From an uncultured beta proteobacterium (lineage in GTDB: Bacteria > Pseudomonadota > Gammaproteobacteria > Burkholderiales > Burkholderiaceae_C): a DNA stretch of 11,663 nucleotides. The notes below the pieces were generated by a model. The model did no database searches, had not been told where the DNA came from, and saw nothing but the letters and a program-made list of their open reading frames with translations. Both the position numbers and the translations under genes were made by a program. Each line of letters begins with the position of its first letter. Positions within the stretch are counted from its first letter, which is position 1. The DNA lies in contig CAILKA010000290.1 in the NCBI GenBank assembly GCA_903834645.1, forward strand, positions 1 to 11,663. Reading direction: 5' to 3'. Below are positions 5,964-11,663 of the stretch, piece after piece.

Positions 5964-6817
5964 GGCTGGCGCACCCCGATCTCGACGAGCTCTCCGGCTC
6001 CCAGGTGGACAAAGCTGAAGCCCTGCCGCCGCAGCGCCGGCAGCGCCTGCTCCAGGCCGGCACGCGTGCCCGAGGCTGGCCGGTTCAGGTGCGCCAGGAT
6101 CACGTCGCCATCGCGAGCGCGGCCCACGCGCGCGGCCACCTCGGCAGCAGCGAGCGTCCCGCCGGCGTCGGCGTTGACCGAGTAGCCCGCGATGCGTACG
6201 CCCATCCGGGCCAGTTCGCTCAAGGCCTGCTCGTCGTAGCGGGCGGTGGCCGCACGGTACCAGCGCGGCGGCTGCCCCGTGGCGGCCTCGACGGCGCGCG
6301 CGCCTTCGCGCACCTCGCGCCTGAACGCCTCCAGGTCGGCTGCGCCGGGCAGGCCGTAGACACGCTGCTGCGCCCCGATCACCGCCGGCACGTGGCGCTC
6401 GCCGTGGTTCTGCAGCTCGAAGAGCTCGGGGTGCGCGCGCAGGAGGCGCAGCGACTGCGCGTGGCCCGCCAGCCAGCGTGCGGTGACGAACACCGTGGCG
6501 GCGACGCGCTCGCGGATGAGAAAGTCGAGCAAGGCGGCGTCGGAAGCACCCCCGCAGGCGTCGAGCGTCAGCGCCACGCGCGGCGCGGCTGCCGCAGCGC
6601 CCGCAGGTGTGCCGGCCTCGGGAGGGAGCCGGTGCCGCAGTTCGCGCCCGGGCAAGCTCGCCGGGGGGGCTCCCGGGGTTGCGGATGCAGCGGGGGCGGC
6701 CGCCTGCGCGACCGCGGCAAGGCCGGGCACGGGCAGGCCGACCCAGCTGCCCACGCACAGGCACCACGCGCGTCGCCGCCGCACGCGGGCAAGGGGGGAA
6801 TCCGACAGGTCTGCCAT
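5960..6817 (-). CDS. Exported polysaccharide deacetylase family protein (NodB-like)
   Basis: The 285-residue protein starts with a basic stretch (residues 11-16) and a hydrophobic segment (about 18-38) ending near AQAAA, consistent with a signal peptide or N-terminal anchor, then an Ala/Pro-rich linker (39-60). The catalytic domain follows at about 80-275. Motif 1 reads LTLDACGG with Asp86; motif 2 is NHGERH with His138 and His142 as metal ligands; motif 3 is YRAATARYD (187-195); the late histidine is in ILAHLNRP (240-247). These enzymes remove acetyl groups from cell-envelope or extracellular glycans using a divalent metal. Motif 1 lacks the second aspartate of the usual TFDDG. The chosen ATG (6817-6815) has no Shine-Dalgarno sequence but an inverted repeat touches it. 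It is the first gene of an operon with bciA and the ThDP enzyme. Confidence 0.85.
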   Translation of the reverse strand: MADLSDSPLARVRRRRAWCLCVGSWVGLPVPGLAAVAQAAAPAASATPGAPPASLPGRELRHRLPPEAGTPAGAAAAAPRVALTLDACGGASDAALLDFLIRERVAATVFVTARWLAGHAQSLRLLRAHPELFELQNHGERHVPAVIGAQQRVYGLPGAADLEAFRREVREGARAVEAATGQPPRWYRAATARYDEQALSELARMGVRIAGYSVNADAGGTLAAAEVAARVGRARDGDVILAHLNRPASGTRAGLEQALPALRRQGFSFVHLGAGELVEIGVRQP

Positions 6818-6831
6818 CTCGTGGATACGAG
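6818..6831 (-). promoter_or_regulatory. Inverted repeat abutting the deacetylase start codon
   Basis: CTCGT (6818-6822) and ACGAG (6827-6831) form perfect arms around a four-base loop, ending at the base next to the ATG of the deacetylase. On the minus strand TATGCT (6835-6830) overlaps the distal arm and could be a -10 element, although no good -35 was seen. The repeat takes the place where a ribosome-binding site should be, so it may be an operator or a translation-control hairpin. Confidence 0.35.
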
Positions 6832-6855
6832 CATAGCGGCACGCCGACGGCTGCC

Positions 6856-6861
6856 CATAAT
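6856..6861 (+). promoter_or_regulatory. Possible -10 element (CATAAT) for the lipoprotein hydrolase
   Basis: CATAAT matches five of six bases of the sigma-70 -10 consensus and is the most AT-rich hexamer in this GC-rich divergent region. The expected -35 position (about 6833-6838) does not look like TTGACA, so an activator or a different sigma factor would be needed. Transcription from here would start near 6868 and give a leader of about 80 nucleotides holding the two hairpins described separately. Confidence 0.35.
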
Positions 6862-6878
6862 GCCGCGGCCACCCCGCC

Positions 6879-6902
6879 TGCACGGCCGCTTCGGCTCGTG
6901 CA
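6879..6902 (+). promoter_or_regulatory. Leader hairpin 1: 10-bp stem with one bulged T
   Basis: TGCACGGCCG (6879-6888) pairs with CGGC-CGTGCA (6892-6902, T at 6896 bulged out) around a three-base loop CTT. Ten base pairs, most of them G-C, make this very stable as RNA. It lies directly upstream of a terminator-like hairpin and about 50 bases before the ATG of the lipoprotein hydrolase, which is the layout of an attenuated or otherwise controlled leader. Confidence 0.5.
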
Positions 6903-6903
6903 C

Positions 6904-6923
6904 GGCGCGCGGCGCCTGTTTTT
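6904..6923 (+). terminator. Terminator-like hairpin plus T-tract in the leader of the lipoprotein gene
   Basis: GGCGC (6904-6908) and GCGCC (6912-6916) are perfect arms with the loop GCG, followed by TG and five T (6919-6923). This has the form of a small Rho-independent terminator on the plus strand. It ends 26 bases before the ATG at 6950, so it would act on transcripts of the downstream gene rather than close an upstream forward gene, since none exists upstream on this strand for over 3 kb. Five base pairs is short but all are G-C. Confidence 0.45.
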
Positions 6924-6949
6924 GCCACCCGACTCGAACGACTCCGCCC

Positions 6950-8350
6950 ATGACACCCCGCCCCGACCTCGCCTGCCCTTACCCCACTCACGCCCGCGCT
7001 GACTCCCGGCCAGCCTGGCTCGGTCACAGCCTGGGCTGGCTGGCCGGCGTCGCGGCACTGAGCGTGCTGGCCGGCTGCGCCAGCGCGCCCAGCCAGGCGC
7101 CTGCCGTGGCCTGGCCCAAGGAGGCTGCGCCCTCGGCCGCCCCGTGTCCGGAGGGCGTGCCCGCCGGCGCACGCTGCCTGCGTGGACAGGACTCCGCCAC
7201 CTCCCACTACCTCATCTTGATGCCCGAGAAGTGGAGCGGCGTGCTCGTGGTGCACGCGCATGGTGGCCCGAACCTGGGTGCGCCGCAGGCCTCTCGCGCC
7301 AACGAGGACATCAAGCGCTGGGCGATCACGGTGCAGCTCGGCCACGCCTGGGCCGGCTCGGTGTTCCGCCAGGGTGGCTTCGCCGTGACCACCGCGGCCG
7401 AGGACACCGAGCGCGTACGCCGCATCTTCATCGACCATGTCGCCCAGCCGCGCCGCACGCTGCTGCACGGCCAGTCCTGGGGCGCGATGGTGGCCACGCG
7501 CGCGGCCGAGCTGTTTCCAGCGTCCTGGGAGGGGATCCTGCTCACGAGCGGGGTCGTGGCGGGCCCGGCCACCTACGACTTCCGGCTCGACCTGCGCGCG
7601 ATCTACCAGCACCTGTGCGGCAACCACCCCAAGCCCGACGATCCGGCCTACCCGGTGTGGATGGGCCTGCCCCCCGATTCCAAGCTGACCAGTGCCGAAC
7701 TCGGCGCCCGGGTGGACGAATGCCTGGGACTGCGACGGCCAGCTGCACAACGCAGTGCGGAGCAGGCGCGCAAGATCCGCACCATCGTCGACGTGGTGCG
7801 CATCCCGGAAAACTCCATCCAGGGCCACCTCAACTGGGGCACCTTCACGCTGCGCGACGTGGTGCAGCGCACGGGCGGGCGCAGCCCGTTTGGCAACGAG
7901 GGGGTGCGCTACAGCGGCTCGCCCGACGATGCGGCGCTCAACGCCGGCGTCGTGCGCGTGAAGGCCGATCCGCAGGCCGCCGCGCAATTCAAGGCCGACA
8001 CCGACCACGCCGGGCGCCTGCGGGTGCCGGTGCTCACCACGCATGGCATCGGCGACTCCACCGTCTTCGTCGAAGGCAGCGACACGCTGCGCAGCCGCAT
8101 GCAGGCCGCAGGCAACGGGGCGCGTCTGGTCCAGACCTTCGTCGACTCGCGCGAGCACAGCTACCTGGGCGACGCGATCTACCCGCCTCTGTTCGAGGCG
8201 CTGCTGCGCTGGGTGGAGCAAGGCGACAAGCCCACGCCTGCGGGCATCGCTCAGCGCTGCCGCACGATGCCGGGCGCCAACGTGGCGGAGTGCAAGTTCG
8301 TGCCCGACTACGTGGCACGCCCGCTGGCCACGCGCATACCGGTGCGCTGA
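6950..8350 (+). CDS. Lipoprotein alpha/beta hydrolase
   Basis: The 466-residue protein has a hydrophobic segment (about 28-42) ending in the lipobox Leu-Ala-Gly-Cys with Cys43, predicting lipid anchoring in the outer or inner membrane facing the periplasm. The n-region before it, 27 residues, is long for a lipoprotein. The mature part is an alpha/beta hydrolase: strand VLVVHAHGG (98-106), nucleophile elbow HGQSWGAM with Ser176, a helical lid region (about 220-345), then Asp369 in THGIGDSTVF and His403 in SREHSYLGD completing a likely Ser-Asp-His triad. Two cysteine pairs (66/76 and 437/448) could form disulphides. Substrate is unknown; an esterase, amidase or peptidase is possible. The ATG at 6950 is chosen because the alternative at 6860 would add 30 Arg-rich residues to an already long n-region. 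No clear ribosome-binding site is visible. It converges on the SDR gene. Confidence 0.85.
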   Translation: MTPRPDLACPYPTHARADSRPAWLGHSLGWLAGVAALSVLAGCASAPSQAPAVAWPKEAAPSAAPCPEGVPAGARCLRGQDSATSHYLILMPEKWSGVLVVHAHGGPNLGAPQASRANEDIKRWAITVQLGHAWAGSVFRQGGFAVTTAAEDTERVRRIFIDHVAQPRRTLLHGQSWGAMVATRAAELFPASWEGILLTSGVVAGPATYDFRLDLRAIYQHLCGNHPKPDDPAYPVWMGLPPDSKLTSAELGARVDECLGLRRPAAQRSAEQARKIRTIVDVVRIPENSIQGHLNWGTFTLRDVVQRTGGRSPFGNEGVRYSGSPDDAALNAGVVRVKADPQAAAQFKADTDHAGRLRVPVLTTHGIGDSTVFVEGSDTLRSRMQAAGNGARLVQTFVDSREHSYLGDAIYPPLFEALLRWVEQGDKPTPAGIAQRCRTMPGANVAECKFVPDYVARPLATRIPVR

Positions 8351-8361
8351 GACTTCCACGG

Positions 8362-8380
8362 GGCGCGGGTGGCCCGCGCC
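8362..8380. terminator. 8-bp GC hairpin between convergent genes
   Basis: GGCGCGGG (8362-8369) and CCCGCGCC (8373-8380) are perfect arms around TGG. The hairpin fills most of the 37-base gap between the stop codons of the lipoprotein hydrolase and the SDR. No T-tract is present on either strand, so termination would be by pausing with Rho, or the structure protects both 3' ends. Confidence 0.5.
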
Positions 8381-8387
8381 GCAGCCC

Positions 8388-9155
8388 TTACAGGGCGTGC
8401 AGGCCGCCGTCGACCATCAGGGTCGTGCCGGTGATGTAGCTCGCCTCGCTGCTGGCCAGCCACAGCACCGGCCAGGCGATCTCCTGCGGCTCGGCCCAGC
8501 GCCCGAGCATCGAGGTGGTCTGTCGCTGCGTCCGGAGCACCTCCACGGGCGTGCCCGCCGCCTGCGCGCGCTGCAGGTGGAACTCGGTGAGCGTGGAGCC
8601 CGGGCACACGGCGTTCACGCGCACGCCGCTGGCAGCCTCCTCGGCCGCCAGCGTGCGCGTGAGCGACAGCAGCGCCGCCTTGGTGGCGTCGTACAGGCCC
8701 ATGCCGCGCCGGCCGGTCACGGCGTAGCACGAAGACACGTTGACGATGCTGCCGCGGCCGCTCGCGCGCAGCGCCGGCAGCGCGGCGCGGCACGCCGCCG
8801 CCGTGCCCACGAGGTTCACGCCGAGCACGGCCTGCCAGTTCGCGTCGTCGGCCTCGGCCAGCGGCCCGTGGTGCCGCATGGCGGCGTTGTTGACGAGCGT
8901 GTGCAGCGCCCCGAATCGGGCCACGGCCTGCTCGATGACCTCTGCCAGCGCAGCGGTGTCGGCCACCTCGGCGGTAGCCGCGTGCAGCGGCACCCCGGGC
9001 CACGCCTGCTCGAGCGCCAGCCGCGTGGCCTGCAACGTCTCGGCGTCGCGGTCGACGAGTACGACGCCGGCGGCGCCCTCGGCGCAGAACACGCGCGCAC
9101 AGGCCGCGCCGATGCCCGCGGCCGCACCCGTCACGAGTGCGACCCGGCCAGCCAT
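8388..9155 (-). CDS. Short-chain dehydrogenase/reductase (SDR), NAD-dependent type
   Basis: This 255-residue protein is a classical SDR. The Rossmann loop is TGAAAGIG (9-16); Asp35 at the end of the second strand favours NAD over NADP; NNAA lies at 89-92; the catalytic set is Ser142, Tyr155 and Lys159 in YDATK; the PG motif after strand six is CPGSTLTEF (184-192); and the end carries MVDGGLHAL. It oxidises an alcohol or reduces a ketone in the cytoplasm. Its place behind a ring oxygenase gene suggests a dihydrodiol or alcohol dehydrogenase of the same pathway, which is inference. The ATG at 9155 gives the usual MAGRVALVTG beginning; a GTG at 9215 overlapping the receptor stop (GTGA) would add 20 low-complexity residues and is less likely. 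It is the last gene of the operon. Confidence 0.93.
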   Translation of the reverse strand: MAGRVALVTGAAAGIGAACARVFCAEGAAGVVLVDRDAETLQATRLALEQAWPGVPLHAATAEVADTAALAEVIEQAVARFGALHTLVNNAAMRHHGPLAEADDANWQAVLGVNLVGTAAACRAALPALRASGRGSIVNVSSCYAVTGRRGMGLYDATKAALLSLTRTLAAEEAASGVRVNAVCPGSTLTEFHLQRAQAAGTPVEVLRTQRQTTSMLGRWAEPQEIAWPVLWLASSEASYITGTTLMVDGGLHAL

Positions 9156-9211
9156 CCGGCCCCCCGTGGAGCCAGGCTGGGAGCCGCTGCCGTGTGAAGC
9201 TGAGGCGGCGC

Positions 9212-10201
9212 TCACTCCGCCTTCGTGCCCGTCTCGCGGATCACCTTGCCCCAGCGCGGGATTTCCGACTGGATCCAGTCGGCGAAGTACTGCGGCGTGG
9301 AGGACACGATGTCGAATTCCATCGCCTCGAGCTTGGCCTTGATCTCGGGCGTGGCGATGATGCGCGTGATCTCCCGGTGGTAGCGGTCGACGATGGCCTT
9401 GGGCGTGCCGCCCGGGGCGACGAAGCCGATCCACGACACCGCCACGAAACCCGGGTAGCCCTGCTCGATCATCGTGGGCACGTCGGGCGTGGAGGCAAAG
9501 CGCTTGGCGCCGCTGGAGGCGATCAGGCGCAGCTTGCCCTCCTTGGCGAACTGCTGCACGTTGCCGGGCACGAAGAAGGCAGCCTGCACCTGCCCGCCCA
9601 CGAGGTCGGCCACCGCAGGCCCCGCGCCCTTGTAGGGCACGTGCGTGATGTCGACCTTGGCCGCGCTCTTGAGCATCTCCATCGTCAGGTGCGAGGCGCT
9701 GCCCACCGACACCGAGGCGTAGGACAGGGGCCGCGCCCTGGCCAGCGCCACGAGCTCGGCCACGTTCCTTGCCGGCACGCTCGGGTGCACCACCAGGTAC
9801 TGCGAGGCCGTGACCATCAGCGTGATGGGCGCGAAGTCCTTCATGGGGTCGTAGGCGATCTTCGGGTACAGCGTCGGGTTGATCGCCAGCGGCCCGTTGA
9901 ACCCGATCATCAGCGTATGGCCGTCGGCCGGTGCCTTGGCCACTTCGGCCGCGGCGATCGTGCCGCCGGCGCCGCCCTTGTTCTCGACAATGAAGGTCTG
10001 GCCGAAGACCTTCTGCAGCTCCGGGGCCACGAGCCGCGCGAGCACGTCGTTGGTGCTGCCCACGATGGGCACGACGATGCGCACGGGCTTGGTGGGGGCC
10101 CACTCCTGGGCGCTGGCCGTGTGGGGCGCGCCGACCACCAGCGCGGCACTGGCGGCCAGCAGGGCGCGGCGGGTGGGGGCGAGATGACGGGTGAGGGGCA
10201 T
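9212..10201 (-). CDS. Bug/TctC-family tripartite tricarboxylate transporter substrate-binding protein
   Basis: The 329-residue precursor starts with TRRALLAASAALVVG (10-24 region) and a cleavage site near ASA-Gln32, giving a periplasmic protein; the double arginine leaves Tat export possible. The mature start EWAPTKPVRIVVP is typical of Bug receptors, as are ENKGGAGGTIAAAEVAK (73-89) and ADGHTLMIG (92-100), whose loops bind a carboxylate through water molecules, and VPYKGAGPAVADLVGGQV further on. Such receptors capture organic or aromatic carboxylic acids; many in Burkholderiales are orphans without TctA/TctB neighbours, as here. A strong ribosome-binding site AGGAG (10212-10208) lies six bases before the ATG. 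It sits 61 bases after the oxygenase and 56 bases before the SDR, so its ligand is probably the oxygenase substrate or a related acid. Confidence 0.95.
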   Translation of the reverse strand: MPLTRHLAPTRRALLAASAALVVGAPHTASAQEWAPTKPVRIVVPIVGSTNDVLARLVAPELQKVFGQTFIVENKGGAGGTIAAAEVAKAPADGHTLMIGFNGPLAINPTLYPKIAYDPMKDFAPITLMVTASQYLVVHPSVPARNVAELVALARARPLSYASVSVGSASHLTMEMLKSAAKVDITHVPYKGAGPAVADLVGGQVQAAFFVPGNVQQFAKEGKLRLIASSGAKRFASTPDVPTMIEQGYPGFVAVSWIGFVAPGGTPKAIVDRYHREITRIIATPEIKAKLEAMEFDIVSSTPQYFADWIQSEIPRWGKVIRETGTKAE

Positions 10202-10207
10202 CAGGTT

Positions 10208-10212
10208 CTCCT
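10208..10212 (-). promoter_or_regulatory. Strong ribosome-binding site of the Bug receptor gene
   Basis: On the minus strand AGGAG stands six bases before the ATG at 10201-10199. This fixes the start and suggests independent and possibly higher translation of the receptor than of its operon partners, which is usual for binding proteins. Confidence 0.75.
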
Positions 10213-10262
10213 GTGGGGATGCGGGAGGGTGCAGGGGCAGGGGTTGCGGATCCGCCCGGGGC

Positions 10263-11537
10263 TCAGATCGAGAACACGGGCTGGTCGCGGCCATCGAAGA
10301 GGTGTTCGCGCGCCCACTCTTGCGGCTTGTCGGTCTTGGGCAGCAGCACGCCCGCGGCGCGCACGCGCTGGCAGGCCGCATCGAGCGCGGGCGGCGGCTG
10401 CTCGCCGCTGGCCAGCGCCAGGGCGCTGTCGTGCAGCATGCGCCGGGCCATCGAGATCGCGCGGTCGGTGGGCAGCAGCTTCTCGTTCTCGTGATCCTGG
10501 ATCGGTCCCATGCTCTCCTGCAGCGAGGCGTCCTGTGCGGAGAAGCCAAACACGCCCGAGTAGGCACGCTTGTCCTTCTGCGCGACGCGGTCGATCAGGT
10601 AGTCGTTGTCCTTGTTCGCCTTGGGCCGCCAGCTGCCCGGCTCGTACTCGCAGTGGATGCCCAGGCCTGCCGCCATGTCGGCGCGCTCCTGCTCGGTGAG
10701 CGGGCGCTCCGGGCGGAAATTGATGCTCCAGGCCCAGCAGTTGTGGTCATCGATGGGCACCCACACATGGCCGCCCAGCGCATGCTCCCCGAAGGGCGGG
10801 ATCAGCGTGTACCAGGGGAAGAGCCACTGCGTGATGCGCCAGTAGTGGTGCAGCGCGTCGGCGTTGCGCCGGCCGTAGAGCGTCAGGCCGAAGTCGGTCT
10901 TCTCGATCTCGAAGATCACGTTGCCGTCGGCCTTGATGTACTCGAGCGCCTTCGTGCCACGGTGCATCGGGTCGTTGTCGACCTCGAAGCGGTGCACGTA
11001 GGAGACGTGCGCGGTGTCGATGCCGCCTTCCATCGCCTGCAGGTAGTTGCACTGCTGCAGCCGCTTGGAGACGTAGACGTGGCTCGCGGGCAGGGTGCAC
11101 CACTCCACGTCGGGAGGGGCGGGCTCCTGGCCCGCTGGCCCCATGTAGGCCCAAATGATGCCCGCGCGCTCGATGCACGGGTAACCCGTGATGCCCATGT
11201 GCTTGCAGGCATGCGGCGCGGAGGGCACCTCCACGCATTCGCCCAGCCGGTTGAACTTCAGCCCGTGGTACGCGCAGCGGATGCCGCCTTCCTCGTTGCG
11301 GCCGAAGAAGAGCGACACGCCCCGGTGCGAGCAGAACTCCGAGATCAGGCCCGGGCGGCCTTCGCTGTCACGAAAGGCCAGCAGCTTCTCGCCCATGATC
11401 TGCACCCGCACCTGCGGGCCGTCGGGCTCGGCGATCTCGCAGGCCTGCAGCACGGGCACCCAGTAGCGCCGCATCAGCGCGCCCATGGGCGTGCCAGCGC
11501 TCGTGCGCACCAGGACTTCTGACATCTCGCGGTTCAT
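10263..11537 (-). CDS. Rieske non-haem iron aromatic-ring oxygenase, alpha subunit (phthalate 4,5-dioxygenase-like)
   Basis: The 424-residue protein has a Rieske domain with Cys69-x-His71 and Cys88-x2-His91 (FCSHRG and CAYHG) that binds a [2Fe-2S] cluster, followed by the catalytic domain with the mononuclear iron site in GGIDTAHVSYVH: Asp174 bridges to the neighbouring cluster, His177 and His182 bind iron, and an acidic ligand is expected in the QDASLQESMGPIQD segment (335-348). That last segment and the overall length are typical of the phthalate dioxygenase/vanillate demethylase-like group with alpha-only oligomers and a separate FMN/ferredoxin reductase. It would hydroxylate or O-demethylate an aromatic substrate; which one cannot be read. 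A ribosome-binding site AGGAG (11550-11546) lies eight bases before the ATG; a second ATG four codons in (11525) is an alternative. It is the first gene of the operon with receptor and SDR. Confidence 0.94.
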   Translation of the reverse strand: MNREMSEVLVRTSAGTPMGALMRRYWVPVLQACEIAEPDGPQVRVQIMGEKLLAFRDSEGRPGLISEFCSHRGVSLFFGRNEEGGIRCAYHGLKFNRLGECVEVPSAPHACKHMGITGYPCIERAGIIWAYMGPAGQEPAPPDVEWCTLPASHVYVSKRLQQCNYLQAMEGGIDTAHVSYVHRFEVDNDPMHRGTKALEYIKADGNVIFEIEKTDFGLTLYGRRNADALHHYWRITQWLFPWYTLIPPFGEHALGGHVWVPIDDHNCWAWSINFRPERPLTEQERADMAAGLGIHCEYEPGSWRPKANKDNDYLIDRVAQKDKRAYSGVFGFSAQDASLQESMGPIQDHENEKLLPTDRAISMARRMLHDSALALASGEQPPPALDAACQRVRAAGVLLPKTDKPQEWAREHLFDGRDQPVFSI

Positions 11538-11545
11538 CGATGCTG

Positions 11546-11550
11546 CTCCT
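11546..11550 (-). promoter_or_regulatory. Ribosome-binding site of the oxygenase gene
   Basis: AGGAG on the minus strand ends eight bases before the ATG at 11537-11535. The spacing favours this start over the ATG at 11525 and over in-frame codons further upstream. Confidence 0.7.
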
Positions 11551-11630
11551 GCTTCGGGCCTGCCGCCTCGGACGCCGCCGCGCGCCCGGCAGGCGGGGCT
11601 TGCGCTCCGGCGGCGACCGGCCTCAACCCC

Positions 11631-11651
11631 GATCGTAGCCAAGCTACCATC
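11631..11651. promoter_or_regulatory. Operator-like inverted repeat upstream of the oxygenase operon
   Basis: GATCGTAGC (11631-11639) and GCTACCATC (11643-11651) are nine-base arms with one mismatch around the spacer CAA, 94 bases before the oxygenase ATG. On the minus strand the sequence TACGAT (11637-11632) inside it resembles a -10 element, so a protein bound here could block transcription. The rest of the 11538-11630 leader shows no clear structure. The regulator would lie outside the window. Confidence 0.45.
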
Positions 11652-11663
11652 GCACGGCACGAA

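Noticed and set aside
5696..6949. Long open frame on the plus strand running in front of the lipoprotein hydrolase and opposite the deacetylase and bciA
   Set aside because: It is antisense to two genes with clear family motifs, its residues are Arg/Ala/Pro/Gly-rich without domain character, and open antisense frames are expected at this GC content.
6860..6949. Upstream ATG extending the lipoprotein hydrolase by 30 codons
   Set aside because: It would run through both leader hairpins and put about 57 residues, many Arg and Pro, before the hydrophobic segment, which does not fit a lipoprotein signal peptide.
9156..9215. GTG start of the SDR overlapping the receptor stop codon
   Set aside because: The added 20 residues are Ser/Gly-rich and precede a canonical SDR N-terminus at the ATG at 9155; kept only as an alternative.
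9137..11522. Long plus-strand frames opposite the Bug receptor and the oxygenase
   Set aside because: Both receptor and oxygenase are certain from motifs on the minus strand; the plus-strand frames are GC-driven shadows.
1..11663. CRISPR array, IS element, prophage or tRNA gene
   Set aside because: No regularly spaced repeats, transposase or integrase motifs, terminal inverted repeats with target duplications, or cloverleaf-like sequence were seen on either strand.

Overview
The window is very GC-rich (roughly 70% by eye), densely coded chromosomal DNA with no rRNA, tRNA, insertion sequence or CRISPR array. The Bug/TctC-type periplasmic receptor, the run of ATGA gene junctions and the high GC suggest a betaproteobacterium of the order Burkholderiales (Comamonadaceae or the Rubrivivax/Leptothrix/Roseateles group). 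A convincing divinyl-chlorophyllide 8-vinyl-reductase homologue (bciA) allows for a phototroph or a relative of one, but no other photosynthesis gene is visible, so this is only a hint.

Layout. (1) 2-379 (+) is the 3' end of a gene tentatively assigned to DUF2145. (2) 2253-390 (-) is a tight three-gene operon: a tautomerase/SnoaL-like fusion, a Nudix hydrolase of the CoA-pyrophosphatase type and an FMN-binding pyridoxamine-phosphate-oxidase-like protein, joined by two 4-base ATGA overlaps. (3) 2375-3289 (+), divergent from that operon, is an AraC-HTH/O6-methylguanine-DNA methyltransferase, an Ada-like protein lacking the N-terminal metal-binding sensor domain. The shared intergenic region carries two palindromes. 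(4) 6817-3313 (-) is a second operon: an exported polysaccharide deacetylase, bciA and a thiamine-diphosphate-dependent decarboxylase/acetolactate-synthase-like enzyme that starts at TTG. (5) 6950-8350 (+), divergent from operon 4, is a lipoprotein alpha/beta hydrolase whose leader holds two consecutive hairpins, the second followed by five T. (6) 11537-8388 (-) is a probable catabolic operon: a Rieske aromatic-ring oxygenase alpha subunit, a Bug-type solute receptor and a short-chain dehydrogenase. Its upstream region, at the window edge, carries an operator-like inverted repeat.

How the genes fit together. Block 6 reads as uptake plus oxidation of an aromatic or carboxylated aromatic compound: the receptor captures it in the periplasm, the oxygenase hydroxylates it and the SDR oxidises the alcohol or diol. 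The reductase and the transporter membrane subunits would have to be encoded elsewhere. Block 2 beside the alkyltransferase looks like a damage or housekeeping neighbourhood (alkylated DNA, nucleotide or CoA derivatives, flavin chemistry), but that grouping is inference. The three convergent gene ends (376-393, 3290-3305, 8362-8380) each carry a short GC-rich inverted repeat. Nothing here is clearly a new multi-gene system. The most unusual points are the attenuator-like leader at 6879-6923, the tautomerase-SnoaL fusion with its palindromic upstream region, and bciA placed between a deacetylase and a ThDP enzyme.
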